From positions 1 through 64,000 of the forward strand of contig JAIXUQ010000061.1 of the NCBI GenBank assembly GCA_027483465.1: DNA of 64,000 bases, given 5' to 3'. The position numbers and the translations under genes are program-made. This DNA comes from Sphingomonadales bacterium. Its GTDB lineage: Bacteria; Pseudomonadota; Alphaproteobacteria; Sphingomonadales; Sphingomonadaceae. The notes beneath the pieces are model-generated. The model was not told the origin of the DNA. It did no database searches and saw only the letters and a program-made list of their open reading frames with translations. Below, one piece after another: positions 22,946-34,935 of this stretch. Positions within the stretch are counted from its first letter, which is position 1, and every line of letters starts with the position of its first letter.

Positions 22946-24256
22946 TCAGGCGCTGGCGAGGCGCCGCTGCCGGCGCAGCGCCGTGCCCGACAGGCCGAAG
23001 CCTGCGATCATCATCATCCAGCTTGACGGTTCGGGGATGGCCTGGGCGCTGGTGATGAACTCCTCGTGGATGAACACCGGCACATAGCCGGAGAATTCGC
23101 CCCAGCTGGAATTCAGGCCGTTGTCGACATCCCCGAAAAACGGGCCAAAGGTGAGACCATAGCTGTTGATCGATGCCAGGCGGCCGTTGATGAAGGCCGG
23201 CCCGCCCGAGTCGCCGCCGGCAATCCCGACTTCGCGCGAATTGAGATCGCCCAGAAGATTGGCGCCCGTGTTGCCGATGCCAGCATTGTCAAACAACAAA
23301 TTGCCAAGCGTTCCCAGTCCCAGCCCATTGGCAACACGACGGGACGTGTCCTGCGCGCGCCGACCATTGTCAAAGTCGGATATGAAGCTGAACTCCACCT
23401 CGGCAAAGCCGAAGAAATTCTGGCCGGCAAACTGCCCGCTGGTGTCGCGCGCCGTGAAAAAATTCTGGAACACGGCACTGCCCCAGGCATAATCGTAAAT
23501 ATTGTTGCCTTCGCGCAGGAAGCCGGTGCGGGCCCCGGCCGGCGGGGTCGTGCCGGCCGCGCCACCCACGGTGGAGCGCCCGCCATAGCCAGCCACATTG
23601 AATGTCTGGCCGGTGAGCCCGCCGGTGGCGGTCTTGTTGGTGGGGATGAACAGGTCATAGCGCGGCACGCTCGCCGGCGCCGGCACCTTCAGGCCCAGCA
23701 CGGCAATATCGTTCTGGTCGATCACTTCGCCGGTGTAGCCGGGGTGAACGTCATAGCGCACCACTTCGATGGCGATGCCGCCGGTTTGGTCGGGCGTGCG
23801 CACATCAGCATCGCCATTGAAGAAATGGGCCGTGGTGCGCACCGGATTGGCCGAACCGGCACCGCTGCTCACGCAATGGGCGGCGGTGGCGATCGAGCGG
23901 CCATTGGGCAGCAGGCTGCCGGAACAGATGAAACGGTCGCCGTTGCTGTACTCCATGATCAGCGCGACCACGCCGGCCTTGTTGGCATTTGGCTTGTAGA
24001 GGGAACTGCCACCGCCGATCGTGTTGTTGGGTGGCGGCCCGACATCCGATGTGGGCAACTGCCCAACCACGGTGTTCATTGCGGTCCAGCTCAGCCCGTT
24101 CCGGCTGCCTGACGCCACGCGCACCGGCTGCTGTGCACTGAGGGAACGGGCGAATGGTCGCGGCAGGCTCGCGGCCGTTGGCGCTGAATCATAACGCTCG
24201 ATGGCAATGGCAGGGCTGGCCAGCAGTATGGCCGACAGAAACATTACGCGACGCAT
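22946..24256 (-). CDS. trypsin-like serine protease with PEP-CTERM sorting signal
   Basis: About 436 residues. A signal peptide (MRRVMFLSAILLASPAIA) leads to a chymotrypsin-fold domain with all three catalytic residues visible: His in SIATAAHCV (about 127), Asp in NDIAVLGL (about 183), and Ser in GGDSGGPAF (about 350). The C-terminus is a PEP-CTERM tail: IPEPSSWMMMIAGFGLSG followed by RRQRR. Exosortase would cut and anchor or release such a protein at the cell surface. A long insert lies between Asp and Ser (residues 195-340). GGGGGA precedes the ATG. Monocistronic, probably secreted and active outside the cell. Confidence 0.9.
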   Translation of the reverse strand: MRRVMFLSAILLASPAIAIERYDSAPTAASLPRPFARSLSAQQPVRVASGSRNGLSWTAMNTVVGQLPTSDVGPPPNNTIGGGSSLYKPNANKAGVVALIMEYSNGDRFICSGSLLPNGRSIATAAHCVSSGAGSANPVRTTAHFFNGDADVRTPDQTGGIAIEVVRYDVHPGYTGEVIDQNDIAVLGLKVPAPASVPRYDLFIPTNKTATGGLTGQTFNVAGYGGRSTVGGAAGTTPPAGARTGFLREGNNIYDYAWGSAVFQNFFTARDTSGQFAGQNFFGFAEVEFSFISDFDNGRRAQDTSRRVANGLGLGTLGNLLFDNAGIGNTGANLLGDLNSREVGIAGGDSGGPAFINGRLASINSYGLTFGPFFGDVDNGLNSSWGEFSGYVPVFIHEEFITSAQAIPEPSSWMMMIAGFGLSGTALRRQRRLASA

Positions 24257-24335
24257 GAATTTCCCCCATGAAATGCCAGGCAACAGGCCTGACATCTCGC
24301 CGGGTAGAAGCGACATCGTTAAGATGTGGTCAACG

Positions 24336-24364
24336 TTAACGCCTGGTGCGACACTATATGTCAA
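24336..24364 (-). promoter_or_regulatory. candidate promoter of the PEP-CTERM protease
   Basis: A perfect TTGACA lies on the minus strand at 24364-24359, followed 17 bases later by CGTTAA (24341-24336). The -10 is poor, but the region is AT-rich compared with its surroundings. A near-palindrome GTCAACGTTAAC (24329-24340) overlaps the -10 and may be an operator. Confidence 0.35.
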
Positions 24365-24424
24365 TTCTCTGACAGTAAGGGCACGGTCTTGCCTGGCAGC
24401 GGCACCCCACCCATGGCAAGCAGG

Positions 24425-24666
24425 CTAAACCCGCCGCCGCACCAGGGTGGCCACCGCAATCCCGCACCAGATGATGTTGAGCACCATCGAGGGCATCGCG
24501 CCGTGCCAGGCGGTGTTGACCACGAAGCCGGCCGCTCCGATCAGATTGAGCCACTGGAACAGCGGCGCACGGCCATCGAGGCGGCCGCTGCTGGCCAGCG
24601 CATAGGCGGCCAGCACCAGCACAGCCCCGATCCAGCCCGCCGCCTCGATGGCGAGCGCCTGCCCGT

Positions 24667-24670
<4 letters not shown>
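24425..24670 (-). CDS. CBU_0592 family small membrane protein
   Basis: An 81-residue membrane protein with three hydrophobic segments ([50 protein letters not shown]). The pattern [20 protein letters not shown] matches the CBU_0592-like domain, a half-size unit of unknown function. It overlaps the acnA stop (ATGA at 24667-24670) and is cotranscribed with it. No function can be inferred from that link. Confidence 0.75.
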
Positions 24671-27351
<2,681 letters not shown>

Positions 27352-27497
27352 GTCCGGTCTCCACTTTGTGCGTGATTTTTTGACAAGTTGTCGCAGGTCT
27401 AGCCCAGATGGTGCAGCGCGAAAAGCCCGTTTGCCCGGCAATTCGTGTCAAACATCGCACAGGTTGCGCCGGTAAAAGGCTTCACCGATAAGGGGCC

Positions 27498-28094
27498 ATG
27501 GCGTCACCCGAAATCGATGCGCTCACCAGGGCGCTGGCCCGGTTGCCCGGCCTGGGGCCGCGCTCGGCGCGGCGCGCGGTGCTGCACCTGATCAGGCGGC
27601 GCGAGGCGGCGCTGTTCCCGCTGCTCGATGCGATGCAGGCGGTGGCGGCCAATCTGGTGGTTTGTTCAACCTGCGGCAATGTCGAGACCAGCGATCCGTG
27701 CAGCATCTGCCGCGATCCGCGCCGCGATCCTGCCCTGCTCTGCGTCGTGGCCGATGTGGCCGATCTGTGGGCGTTGGATGGGCGCCACCTGTTTTCCGGT
27801 CGTTATCATGTGCTGGGTGGCCGGCTTTCGGCGTTGGACGGGATCGGGCCTGAGGATCTGGCCATCGCCTCGCTGGTGATGCGGGCCAGCGACGGTGCGG
27901 TGCGTGAGGTGGTGCTGGCGCTTTCGGCCACGATGGAAGGGCAGGCGACCATGCATTATGTCGCCGATACGCTGCGGCCAACCGGCGTGAAGGTCAGCCA
28001 GCTTGCGCAAGGCCTGCCGATGGGCGGCGAGCTTGATTATCTGGACGAAGGCACGCTTGCCCTCGCCCTCAATGCCCGCCGCCCGATGGGATAG
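27498..28094 (+). CDS. recR: recombination mediator protein RecR
   Basis: A 198-residue RecR, which with RecO and RecF loads RecA on gapped DNA. The N-terminal helix-hairpin-helix ([20 protein letters not shown]), the C4 zinc finger ([16 protein letters not shown]) and the Toprim domain ([16 protein letters not shown] to [19 protein letters not shown]) are in the family order. It usually follows dnaX and a YbaB/EbfC gene, but here it stands alone, divergent from acnA. Full length. Confidence 0.95.
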   Translation: MASPEIDALTRALARLPGLGPRSARRAVLHLIRRREAALFPLLDAMQAVAANLVVCSTCGNVETSDPCSICRDPRRDPALLCVVADVADLWALDGRHLFSGRYHVLGGRLSALDGIGPEDLAIASLVMRASDGAVREVVLALSATMEGQATMHYVADTLRPTGVKVSQLAQGLPMGGELDYLDEGTLALALNARRPMG

Positions 28095-28108
28095 GGCGCG
28101 CGGATCGG

Positions 28109-29110
28109 CTAGAGCTTCACCACCATCTTGCCGGTGTTCCTGCCTTCGAACAGGCCGATGAAGGCGGCCGGGGCGCTTTCGATGCCCTCCATCACCGTGT
28201 CCTGCCACTGCAACTGGCCAGAGGCGATCCAGCCGCCCACTTCGGCAGCGAATTCGGCCTGCAGGCCCTGGAATTCGATCACGATGAAGCCGCGCATGGT
28301 CAGCGATTTGCCCACCACCTGGATGATGTTGCGCGGGCCGGGCGTGGGCTCGGTGTCGTTATAGCTGGCGATCATCCCGCATTCGACCAAACGGGCAAAG
28401 GGGCGGGCGCATTCGATGGCCACTTCCAGATGCTCGCCGCCGACATTGTCGAAATAGACATCGATGCCCCTGGGCGCGGCGGCCTGCACCGCGGCCAGCA
28501 GGTTGCCGCAGGTCTGATAGTTGATCACATGATCAATGCCGAGGCCGCGCAGCCAGGCGCATTTCTCGTCGGTGCCAGCGCTGGCCACCACGGTGCAGCC
28601 CTTCAGCTTGGCCACCTGGGCCACGATGCTGCCCACTGCGCCGGCCGCGCCTGAAACAAACACCGTGTCCCCCGGCTTGGGCTTGCCAATCTGGGTGAGG
28701 CCGGCCCAGGCGGTGAGGCCGGGCATGCCGAGCACACCCAGAAACGCCTGCAACGGAACGCCGGCCGGAACATCCAGTTTCTGCACCGCGCCAGCCGGCG
28801 CCACATAGGCCTCGCGCCAGCCGAACATCGAGGACACGACGTCGCCAACCTTGAGCGTATCCGAATTGCTCGCGGTCACGATGCCGATGGCACCACCCTG
28901 CAACGCCTCGCCCAGGGCAAAGGGCGGCACATAGCTCGGCCGGTCATACATGCGGCCGCGCATATAGGGGTCAACGCTCATCCACTTGTTTTCCACCAGC
29001 ACTTCGCCGGGGCCGGGCGCCGGCAGTTCGCGCGATGCCAATTCGAAATTGGCGGCGGCAGGCACACCTACCGGGCGGCTGGCAAGGCGGATTTCGCGCG
29101 ACATGGTCAT
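28109..29110 (-). CDS. NADP-dependent medium-chain oxidoreductase (2-alkenal reductase type)
   Basis: A 333-residue zinc-independent medium-chain dehydrogenase/reductase. N-terminal GEVLVENKWMSVDPYMRGRM and the Rossmann segment PGDTVFVSGAAGAVGSIVAQVAKLKG followed by VVASAGTDEKCAWL are the marks of the leukotriene B4 12-hydroxydehydrogenase/CurA group, which reduces activated double bonds such as alkenals with NADPH. GAAGGAG stands 7 bases before the ATG at 29110. It converges with recR, with 14 bases between stops. Probably cytoplasmic detoxification of reactive carbonyls. Confidence 0.9.
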   Translation of the reverse strand: MTMSREIRLASRPVGVPAAANFELASRELPAPGPGEVLVENKWMSVDPYMRGRMYDRPSYVPPFALGEALQGGAIGIVTASNSDTLKVGDVVSSMFGWREAYVAPAGAVQKLDVPAGVPLQAFLGVLGMPGLTAWAGLTQIGKPKPGDTVFVSGAAGAVGSIVAQVAKLKGCTVVASAGTDEKCAWLRGLGIDHVINYQTCGNLLAAVQAAAPRGIDVYFDNVGGEHLEVAIECARPFARLVECGMIASYNDTEPTPGPRNIIQVVGKSLTMRGFIVIEFQGLQAEFAAEVGGWIASGQLQWQDTVMEGIESAPAAFIGLFEGRNTGKMVVKL

Positions 29111-29195
29111 GGCAAGGCTCCTTCTGGCCTGCCACTCTAGTGGCGGGGCGGCGCTTGCCTATTGATGGAAAGCGTAGGGCCGGGCGCCCGCAGCG

Positions 29196-31121
29196 CTAAA
29201 TCTCGACCTGCGAGCCCAGTTCCACCACCCGGTTGGTGGGCAGCTTGAAAAAGTCCATCGCGCTTTCGGCGTTGCGCATCATCCAGCTGAACAGATGCTC
29301 GCGCCAGATCGCCATGCCGGGCTTGTCGCTGGCCAGCAGCGTCTGGCGGGACAGGAAGAAGCTGGTTTCCATCATCTTCAGCCGTGGGCCGCAATTCTCC
29401 ACCTTCTTCAGCACGGCCGGGATGTCGATTTCCTGCATGAAGCCATAGCGGATGAGGATGCGGTAAAAGCCACCGCCCAGGTCCTTCACCCCGATCCGGT
29501 CCTCATCCGACACATAGGGCACTTCATCGATCACCACAGTCAGGATCATGATGCGGTCGTGCAATATCTTGTTGTGCTTGAGGTTGTGCAGCAGCGCCTG
29601 CGGCACGCCAACCGGGCTGGTCGTCATGAACACCGCGGTGCCGGGCACGCGGGTGGCAGCGCTGGCGGCCGATTTGATGAACACATCCATCGGCATCGAC
29701 GAATCGCGCAACCGGTCCTGCATCAGCGCCCGGCCGCGCGACCAGGTGGTGAGGCCGGTGAAGCCGATCAGGCCGATCACCAGCGGGAACCAGCCGCCAT
29801 CGGGCACCTTGGTGAGATTGGAGGCGAAATAGGCGAAATCGACGATCAGGAAGATCGCCAGCAGCGGCGCCGCCCACCAGGCCGGCCAGCGCCAGATGGT
29901 GAGCACCAGCACGCCCACCAGCACCGTATCGATCAGCATCGTGCCGGTGACGGCGATGCCATAGGCCGCGGCCAGGTTGGACGAGGTCTGGAAGCCCAGC
30001 ACCAGGAACATCACCAGCACCAGCAGGGTCCAGTTCACGGCCGGGATATAGATTTGCCCAAAGGCCGAGGCGGAGGTGTGGACGATCTTCATGCGCGGCA
30101 GGAAGCCAAGCTGAATGGCCTGCATCGTCACCGAAAAGGCGCCTGAAATCACCGCCTGGCTGGCAATGATGGTGGCCAGCGTGGCCAGCACCACCAGCGG
30201 CAGCCGCGCCCATTCCGGCGCCATCAGGAAGAAGGGATTGGCCACCGCTTCGGGGTGCGCGGTGAGCAGGGCGCCCTGGCCCAGATAATTGATCATCAAC
30301 GCCGGCAGCACCAGCGCATACCAGGCCAGCCGGATCGGCTTGGCACCGAAATGGCCCATGTCGGCATAAAGCGCCTCGGCTCCGGTCACCGACAGCACCA
30401 CGCTGCCCAGCGCCAGGAACGCCGCCAGCGGCCGGTCGGCCACGAAGGCCACGGCATGGTGCGGGCTGAGCGCGTTGATGATGCCGGGGTTGGCGAAGAT
30501 GTTGACAACGCCCAGCACCGCCAGCGTGGTGAAATAGACCAGGACGATCGGCCCGAAGATTGCCCCCACCTTGGCCGTGCCGCGGCTTTGCAGCAGGAAC
30601 AGCGCCAGCAGGATGGCAATGGCGATCGGCAGCACCAGCGGTGCCATCCGCGCCTCCACCACGGTGATGCCTTCCACCGCCGACAGCACCGACATGGCCG
30701 GCGTGATGATGGCATCGCCAAAGAACAGCGCTGTCGCCATCACGCCCATCAGCACAAGTTGTGCCGAACGCGTGTCCCCCGGTGACAGGCGCGAGATCAG
30801 CGCGATCAGCGCCAGTGATCCGCCTTCGCCGCGGTTGTCGGCCCGCATGATGACAGAGACATATTTCACCGTCACCACCAGCATCATCGTCCAGAAAATC
30901 AGCGAGATGACGCCATAGATCGACACCGGGTCCACCCCAAGCGGGTGATGGCCGGCAAAAGTTTCCTTGAAGGCATAGAGCGGGCTGGTGCCGATGTCGC
31001 CAAACACCACGCCAATGGCGCCCAGCGCCAGCTTCATCAGCGATTGGTCGTGCCCGTGGTGATCAGCCCCGTGGTGAACAGCAGCAGCGGACGCATCCTG
31101 TGACGCACCCTGGTTCGACAT
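29196..31121 (-). CDS. kup: low-affinity potassium transporter Kup
   Basis: A 641-residue KUP/HAK/KT-type K+:H+ symporter with about 12 transmembrane helices. It starts the family core with [20 protein letters not shown] and includes [16 protein letters not shown] in the middle. A cytoplasmic C-terminal domain follows from about residue 470. The N-terminus is unusual: a His-rich stretch, [12 protein letters not shown], precedes the first helix, which might bind metal or be only a spacer. The ATG at 31121 is the start with a normal-length N-terminus; longer readings lack support. Divergent from the DJ-1/PfpI-type gene. Confidence 0.95.
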   Translation of the reverse strand: MSNQGASQDASAAAVHHGADHHGHDQSLMKLALGAIGVVFGDIGTSPLYAFKETFAGHHPLGVDPVSIYGVISLIFWTMMLVVTVKYVSVIMRADNRGEGGSLALIALISRLSPGDTRSAQLVLMGVMATALFFGDAIITPAMSVLSAVEGITVVEARMAPLVLPIAIAILLALFLLQSRGTAKVGAIFGPIVLVYFTTLAVLGVVNIFANPGIINALSPHHAVAFVADRPLAAFLALGSVVLSVTGAEALYADMGHFGAKPIRLAWYALVLPALMINYLGQGALLTAHPEAVANPFFLMAPEWARLPLVVLATLATIIASQAVISGAFSVTMQAIQLGFLPRMKIVHTSASAFGQIYIPAVNWTLLVLVMFLVLGFQTSSNLAAAYGIAVTGTMLIDTVLVGVLVLTIWRWPAWWAAPLLAIFLIVDFAYFASNLTKVPDGGWFPLVIGLIGFTGLTTWSRGRALMQDRLRDSSMPMDVFIKSAASAATRVPGTAVFMTTSPVGVPQALLHNLKHNKILHDRIMILTVVIDEVPYVSDEDRIGVKDLGGGFYRILIRYGFMQEIDIPAVLKKVENCGPRLKMMETSFFLSRQTLLASDKPGMAIWREHLFSWMMRNAESAMDFFKLPTNRVVELGSQVEI

Positions 31122-31244
31122 GCGATTATGCCCACCCGTTGAACAGGGCTTGGCGGTTAGCATAGGCCTTTGCGTGCTGCAATGCGGCAACGCTGGCGGT
31201 GTTCCGGCCGTCGCGCTATGGCTGGCGCGCAAGGGAGACACAAG

Positions 31245-31928
31245 ATGCGGATCGGGTTTCTGCTCTATGACCAGCTCACCCAGCTTGACATGACCGGGCC
31301 GGCCCAGGTGCTGAGCCGCATGCCGGGTGCCAGCGTCGATTATGTCGCCAAGACACGTGATCCGGTGATGAGCGATTGCCGGCTGGCATTGATGCCCACC
31401 GCCACCCTATCCGATGTGGGCCAGCTGGATTTCCTGTGCGTGCCCGGCGGCTATGGCTGTTCGGCGGCGATGAACGACGCCGAAATCCTCGGTTGGCTGC
31501 GCGCCCAGGCGCCCGGTCTCACCTGGATCACCAGCGTGTGCACCGGCTCGCTGATCCTGGCCGCCGCCGGCCTGCTCAAGGGGCGCAAGGCCGGCTGCCA
31601 CTGGGCGTGGGGCCATTATCTGCCCCTGTTCGGCGCCGAATTCGTGGCCCAGCGCACGGTGTTCGATGGCAACATCATTTCCGCCGGCGGGGTCACCAGC
31701 GGCATTGATTTCGCCTTTCGCGTGCTCGAGCATCTGCACGGCCCCGACGTGGCCGCCACCATCCGGCTGGCGCTCGAATATGATCCGGAAGGCCAGCCTG
31801 GCGGCACTCCGGCCACCGCCCGCCCGGAGATCGTGGCGCAGGTGCAGGCCATCACCGATCAGCGGCTGGGCCATCGCGCTGCCGAAATGCGCGCCGCCGC
31901 CGCCCGTCTTGCCGGAGAGACCGCATGA
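31245..31928 (+). CDS. DJ-1/PfpI family protein, isonitrile hydratase-like
   Basis: A 227-residue class I glutamine-amidotransferase-like protein. The start [19 protein letters not shown] and the nucleophile region [20 protein letters not shown] resemble isonitrile hydratase (InhA) of Pseudomonas, which converts isonitriles to N-substituted formamides using an active Cys and an Asp. The Cys is in SVCTG (about 104) and the conserved Asp in QLDMTGP. Other relatives are regulators or proteases, so the activity is inferred from family resemblance. AAGGGAGA precedes the ATG. It overlaps the next gene (ATGA at 31925-31928). Confidence 0.82.
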   Translation: MRIGFLLYDQLTQLDMTGPAQVLSRMPGASVDYVAKTRDPVMSDCRLALMPTATLSDVGQLDFLCVPGGYGCSAAMNDAEILGWLRAQAPGLTWITSVCTGSLILAAAGLLKGRKAGCHWAWGHYLPLFGAEFVAQRTVFDGNIISAGGVTSGIDFAFRVLEHLHGPDVAATIRLALEYDPEGQPGGTPATARPEIVAQVQAITDQRLGHRAAEMRAAAARLAGETA

Positions 31929-32602
31929 TCCGCCTCTTGCCGCTGGCCGCCCTGATCGCCGCTGCCCCGGCGCTGGCGGTGCCAACCCCGGTCACCGTCC
32001 GCGTGCTCAGCCAGGGTGCCAAGTTCATCGGCACCGGCATGGGCGGCGTGGAGGTGACGATTGCGGACGCCGTCACCGGCAAGCCCCTCGCCAGTGGGCG
32101 CATCGAGGGCGGCACGGGTGACACAGCGAAGATCATGCCCGGCGCCGCCCGCGGAACCCCGATGGCCGACGACAAGACGGCAAGGTTTGACGCCACGATC
32201 GACATTGACGAACCGCGCGCGGTGCTGGTCACGGTGAAGGGCCCGTTCAAGCCAGCCGGCGTGGCGGTGACGGCGAGCAGCACCCACTGGCTGATCCCCG
32301 GCCAGCCGGTGGTGGGTGATGGCTGGGTGGTGGAATTGCGCGGCCTCGCGCTCACCGCCCGGCGCGAGGGCGGGCAGGTGGTGGCTGATGTGTCGATGCT
32401 GTGCGGCTGCCCGATTGCGCCCGGCACGCTGTGGGATGAAAGCCGGTTCCGCCTGAATGCCTGGGTGGGGCAAACGGCGGTGCCGCTGAAATGGGCCGGC
32501 CAGACCGGGCGCTTCGCCGCCGCCGTGCCCGCCGGCGCCACCTGGGTGACGGCGGTTGACACGCTGTCGGGCGCGACCAGCGCGGCCCCGATCCGCAACT
32601 GA
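31925..32602 (+). CDS. unknown exported protein with MLCGCPI motif
   Basis: A 225-residue protein of unknown function. A Sec signal peptide ([18 protein letters not shown]) is followed by two beta-rich halves. A first half (VTVRVLSQGAKFIGTGMGGVEVTI) recalls an Ig- or carboxypeptidase-regulatory-like fold. A second half holds the conspicuous MLCGCPIAPGTLWDESRF. The paired cysteines could bind a metal or form a disulfide. It overlaps the isonitrile-hydratase-like gene by 4 bases, implying a functional pair with one partner in the cytoplasm and one in the periplasm. I do not recognise a named family. Confidence 0.7.
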   Translation: MIRLLPLAALIAAAPALAVPTPVTVRVLSQGAKFIGTGMGGVEVTIADAVTGKPLASGRIEGGTGDTAKIMPGAARGTPMADDKTARFDATIDIDEPRAVLVTVKGPFKPAGVAVTASSTHWLIPGQPVVGDGWVVELRGLALTARREGGQVVADVSMLCGCPIAPGTLWDESRFRLNAWVGQTAVPLKWAGQTGRFAAAVPAGATWVTAVDTLSGATSAAPIRN

Positions 32603-32604
32603 TT

Positions 32605-33003
32605 TCAGCCCAGCCGCAGCGCCCTGACTGCCACCGGCACGCCGGCCAGGCAAATGCTGGCATCGGCCCAGAACAGCAGCCGGATCATGCCGGCCGTGTC
32701 CGCCTGCGTCCAGGCGGCCAGCGAAACGGCCGACGCCAGGCCATAAGCCAGCGCCAGCGCCGCCAGCGGCCGATCCCGCGTCGCCCGCCAGCGCATCCCC
32801 ACCACGATCGCTGCCGGCACGAACAGGAACAGGTACATGAACTCGGTGATCGCCACCGATTGCAGGCGCTGCGGCCCCGGCAGATCGGCCGGCCAGTCCC
32901 GCATCGCCCAGGCCAGCCAGGCATAAAGCCCGGCCATGGCGATTTCGGCGGCCATCCACAGGCGCAGCAGGGCATCGGGCACGGACGGGCGGGCTTGCGG
33001 CAT
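32605..33003 (-). CDS. small four-helix membrane protein, unknown function
   Basis: A 132-residue protein with four predicted transmembrane segments (LLRLWMAAEIAMAGLYAWLA; EFMYLFLFVPAAIVVGM; LAALALAYGLASAVSLAAW; LLFWADASICLAGVPVAV). No catalytic motif is visible and I do not recognise the family. Its stop lies 2 bases from that of the exported-protein gene on the other strand. The start at 33003 is the ATG giving one clear helix early; it is divergent from the short gene at 33092. Confidence 0.65.
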   Translation of the reverse strand: MPQARPSVPDALLRLWMAAEIAMAGLYAWLAWAMRDWPADLPGPQRLQSVAITEFMYLFLFVPAAIVVGMRWRATRDRPLAALALAYGLASAVSLAAWTQADTAGMIRLLFWADASICLAGVPVAVRALRLG

Positions 33004-33091
33004 GCCGCCGGCATAGCGCGGCCGGCCGCCGGGCGCGAGGCTTGAAGGACGGCGCAATGCGCCTATCTTCTGCTTCACAAGGAGCCTGCCC

Positions 33092-33328
33092 ATGGCCAAT
33101 CCGCTCGCCCGTCTTGCCGTCCGTGTCGCTGCTGCTGCCGCCACCCGCCAGCTTGCCGCCCGGGTGAAGGGGGCAGATCTGGGGCCAGTCGGCAATCTGG
33201 CCGCCGTTGCACTGCCGTTCGCGTTGCGCCGCGTCTCCCCGCTGGGGCTGGCGGCCATGGCGCTGGGGGCCTGGGGTGTGGGCCGGCTGGCCCGGCAGCT
33301 TCCGCCCGACACGCCCGAAGGCAAGTGA
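33092..33328 (+). CDS. small hydrophobic protein, unknown
   Basis: A 78-residue Ala/Arg/Leu-rich protein with one or two hydrophobic helices (VGNLAAVALPFALRRV; LGLAAMALGAWGVGRLA). AAGGAG stands 7 bases before the ATG, which is the main support that it is a gene. Its stop is 55 bases before the S10 carboxypeptidase start. No family recognized; it may be a small membrane-associated protein. Confidence 0.6.
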   Translation: MANPLARLAVRVAAAAATRQLAARVKGADLGPVGNLAAVALPFALRRVSPLGLAAMALGAWGVGRLARQLPPDTPEGK

Positions 33329-33382
33329 TTGCGCGCCCCCCGCTGGCCGGCTAATCGGTTGGTGACGTTGGGGAGACTGTTG

Positions 33383-34876
33383 ATGCTGCGTTTCGTTTCG
33401 CTCCTGGCCCTTGCCGCCGCACTGGCCCAGCCGGTGGCCGCACAAACCGCCGAAAAGCCAGCCGAGAAGGCCGAAGCCGCAACCCCCGCTCCCAACCGCG
33501 TGGTGGCCAAGCGCAGCGGCACCTTCGGCGGGGTCAAGATGGCCTATACCGCCATCGCCGGGGAAACCTTCTTGAAAGACAAGGACGGCAAGCCCACCGC
33601 CGCCATCTTCTCCACCTCCTATCTCAAGGACAATCCGGAGCCAAATCGCCCGGTGTTCTTCCTGTTCAACGGCGGCCCCGGTTCGGGCAGCCTGTGGTTG
33701 CACATGGGCGCCTTTGGCCCCAAGCGGGTCAACATCCCCGATGCCAAGGATGATGGCGCCCCGCCTTATGACATCAGCGACAATCCCGAATCGCTGCTGG
33801 ATGTCGCCGATCTGGTCTTCATCGATCCGGTGGGCACCGGCTGGTCCCATGCCATGGGCAAGACCGATCCCAAGGAATTCTGGGGCGTCACCAGCGACGC
33901 CCGCTCCGTCGCCGAGTTCATCCGGCTCTGGCTCAACGAGCACAACCGCTGGAATGCGCCCAAATTCCTCGGCGGTGAATCCTATGGCACCACCCGCTCC
34001 GCCGCCGTCGCCCACGAACTCAACAAGGGCTATAATGATGTTGCCCTGAACGGCGTCATCCTCATCTCCGCCATCCTCGATTTCGGTCTGGAGGCCGAGG
34101 ATGAAGGCAACGAGATGCAATATATGGGCCTGCTGCCCAGCTATGCCGCCGCCGCCTGGTATCATGACAAGATCGCCAACAAGCCGGCCAGCGTGGAGGC
34201 CTGGGCCGCCGAAGCCCGCGCCTTTGCCAGCGGGCCCTACATCACGGCGCTGATCAAGGGGAACAGCCTGCCCGCCGATGAACGCGCCGCCATCAGGAAG
34301 CAGCTTGCCCGCTTCACCGGCCTGTCGGAAACCTATCTGGAACAGGCCAATCTGCGCGTCACGCCAGGCCGCTTCTACAAGGAACTGCTGCGCGACCGTG
34401 GCCTTTCCATCGGCCGCCTCGATGCCCGCTACACCGGCAAGGATTATGACAATGCCGGCGAAGCCCCTGACAATGATCCCAGCTTCTACGGCATCGATGC
34501 CTCCTACCCTGCGGCCGTGAACGCCTATCTGCGCGGCGATCTCGGCTACAAGACGGATCGCTCCTATGTTTCCATCGGCGGCGTCGGCCAGTGGGATTGG
34601 CGCCTGGGCAATGGCCGCGATGCCTATGTCAACGTTGCCCCCGGCCTTGCCCGCACGCTGCGCGAAAACAGCCGCACCAAGGTCTGGGTGGGGCAGGGCT
34701 GGTATGATTTCGCCACGCCCTTCCACTTCGCCGAATATGCGATGAACCGCCCCGGCTGGCTCGCCGGCCGCACCGAATTCCATTATTATGATGCCGGCCA
34801 CATGATGTATGTGCGCGATGCGGACCGGAAGAAATTGTCAAACGACCTGAGGGACTTCATCCGCCGGCAGAAATGA
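33383..34876 (+). CDS. S10 family serine carboxypeptidase, exported
   Basis: A 497-residue S10 peptidase that removes C-terminal residues from peptides. It has a signal peptide (MLRFVSLLALAAALAQPVAA) and the conserved oxyanion motif FLFNGGPGSGSLWLHM. The catalytic Ser is in GGESYGTTR, Asp in GQGWYDFATPF, and His in YYDAGHMMYV. Bacterial S10 enzymes are periplasmic or secreted. GGGGAG precedes the ATG. A longer reading from 33329 lacks a binding site. It converges with the PEP-CTERM gene at 34936 across a perfect 11-bp hairpin. Confidence 0.92.
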   Translation: MLRFVSLLALAAALAQPVAAQTAEKPAEKAEAATPAPNRVVAKRSGTFGGVKMAYTAIAGETFLKDKDGKPTAAIFSTSYLKDNPEPNRPVFFLFNGGPGSGSLWLHMGAFGPKRVNIPDAKDDGAPPYDISDNPESLLDVADLVFIDPVGTGWSHAMGKTDPKEFWGVTSDARSVAEFIRLWLNEHNRWNAPKFLGGESYGTTRSAAVAHELNKGYNDVALNGVILISAILDFGLEAEDEGNEMQYMGLLPSYAAAAWYHDKIANKPASVEAWAAEARAFASGPYITALIKGNSLPADERAAIRKQLARFTGLSETYLEQANLRVTPGRFYKELLRDRGLSIGRLDARYTGKDYDNAGEAPDNDPSFYGIDASYPAAVNAYLRGDLGYKTDRSYVSIGGVGQWDWRLGNGRDAYVNVAPGLARTLRENSRTKVWVGQGWYDFATPFHFAEYAMNRPGWLAGRTEFHYYDAGHMMYVRDADRKKLSNDLRDFIRRQK

Positions 34877-34880
34877 GTGG

Positions 34881-34909
34881 CGGCAGCGGCCATGATCCGG
34901 CCGCTGCCG
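34881..34909. terminator. bidirectional hairpin between convergent S10 and PEP-CTERM genes
   Basis: CGGCAGCGGCC (34881-34891) and GGCCGCTGCCG (34899-34909) form a perfect 11-bp stem with a 7-base loop, 4 bases after the carboxypeptidase stop. There is no T tract on either side, so it may only block or pause polymerase, or protect mRNA ends. Confidence 0.6.
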
Positions 34910-34935
34910 GCCTGGCAGTAATCCGGCCTTCCGGA

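Noticed and set aside
27380-27392. TTGACA followed by odd palindrome GACAA-G-TTGTC in the acnA-recR gap
   Set aside because: No matching -10 element exists at 16-18 bases on either strand, and 5-base arms are weak. It may be an operator but nothing else supports it.
31859-34801. Minus-strand open frame of about 980 codons across 31.9-34.8 kb
   Set aside because: It runs antisense through the exported-protein and S10 carboxypeptidase genes. Only the real small membrane protein (32605-33003) has protein-like features and it uses a different frame.
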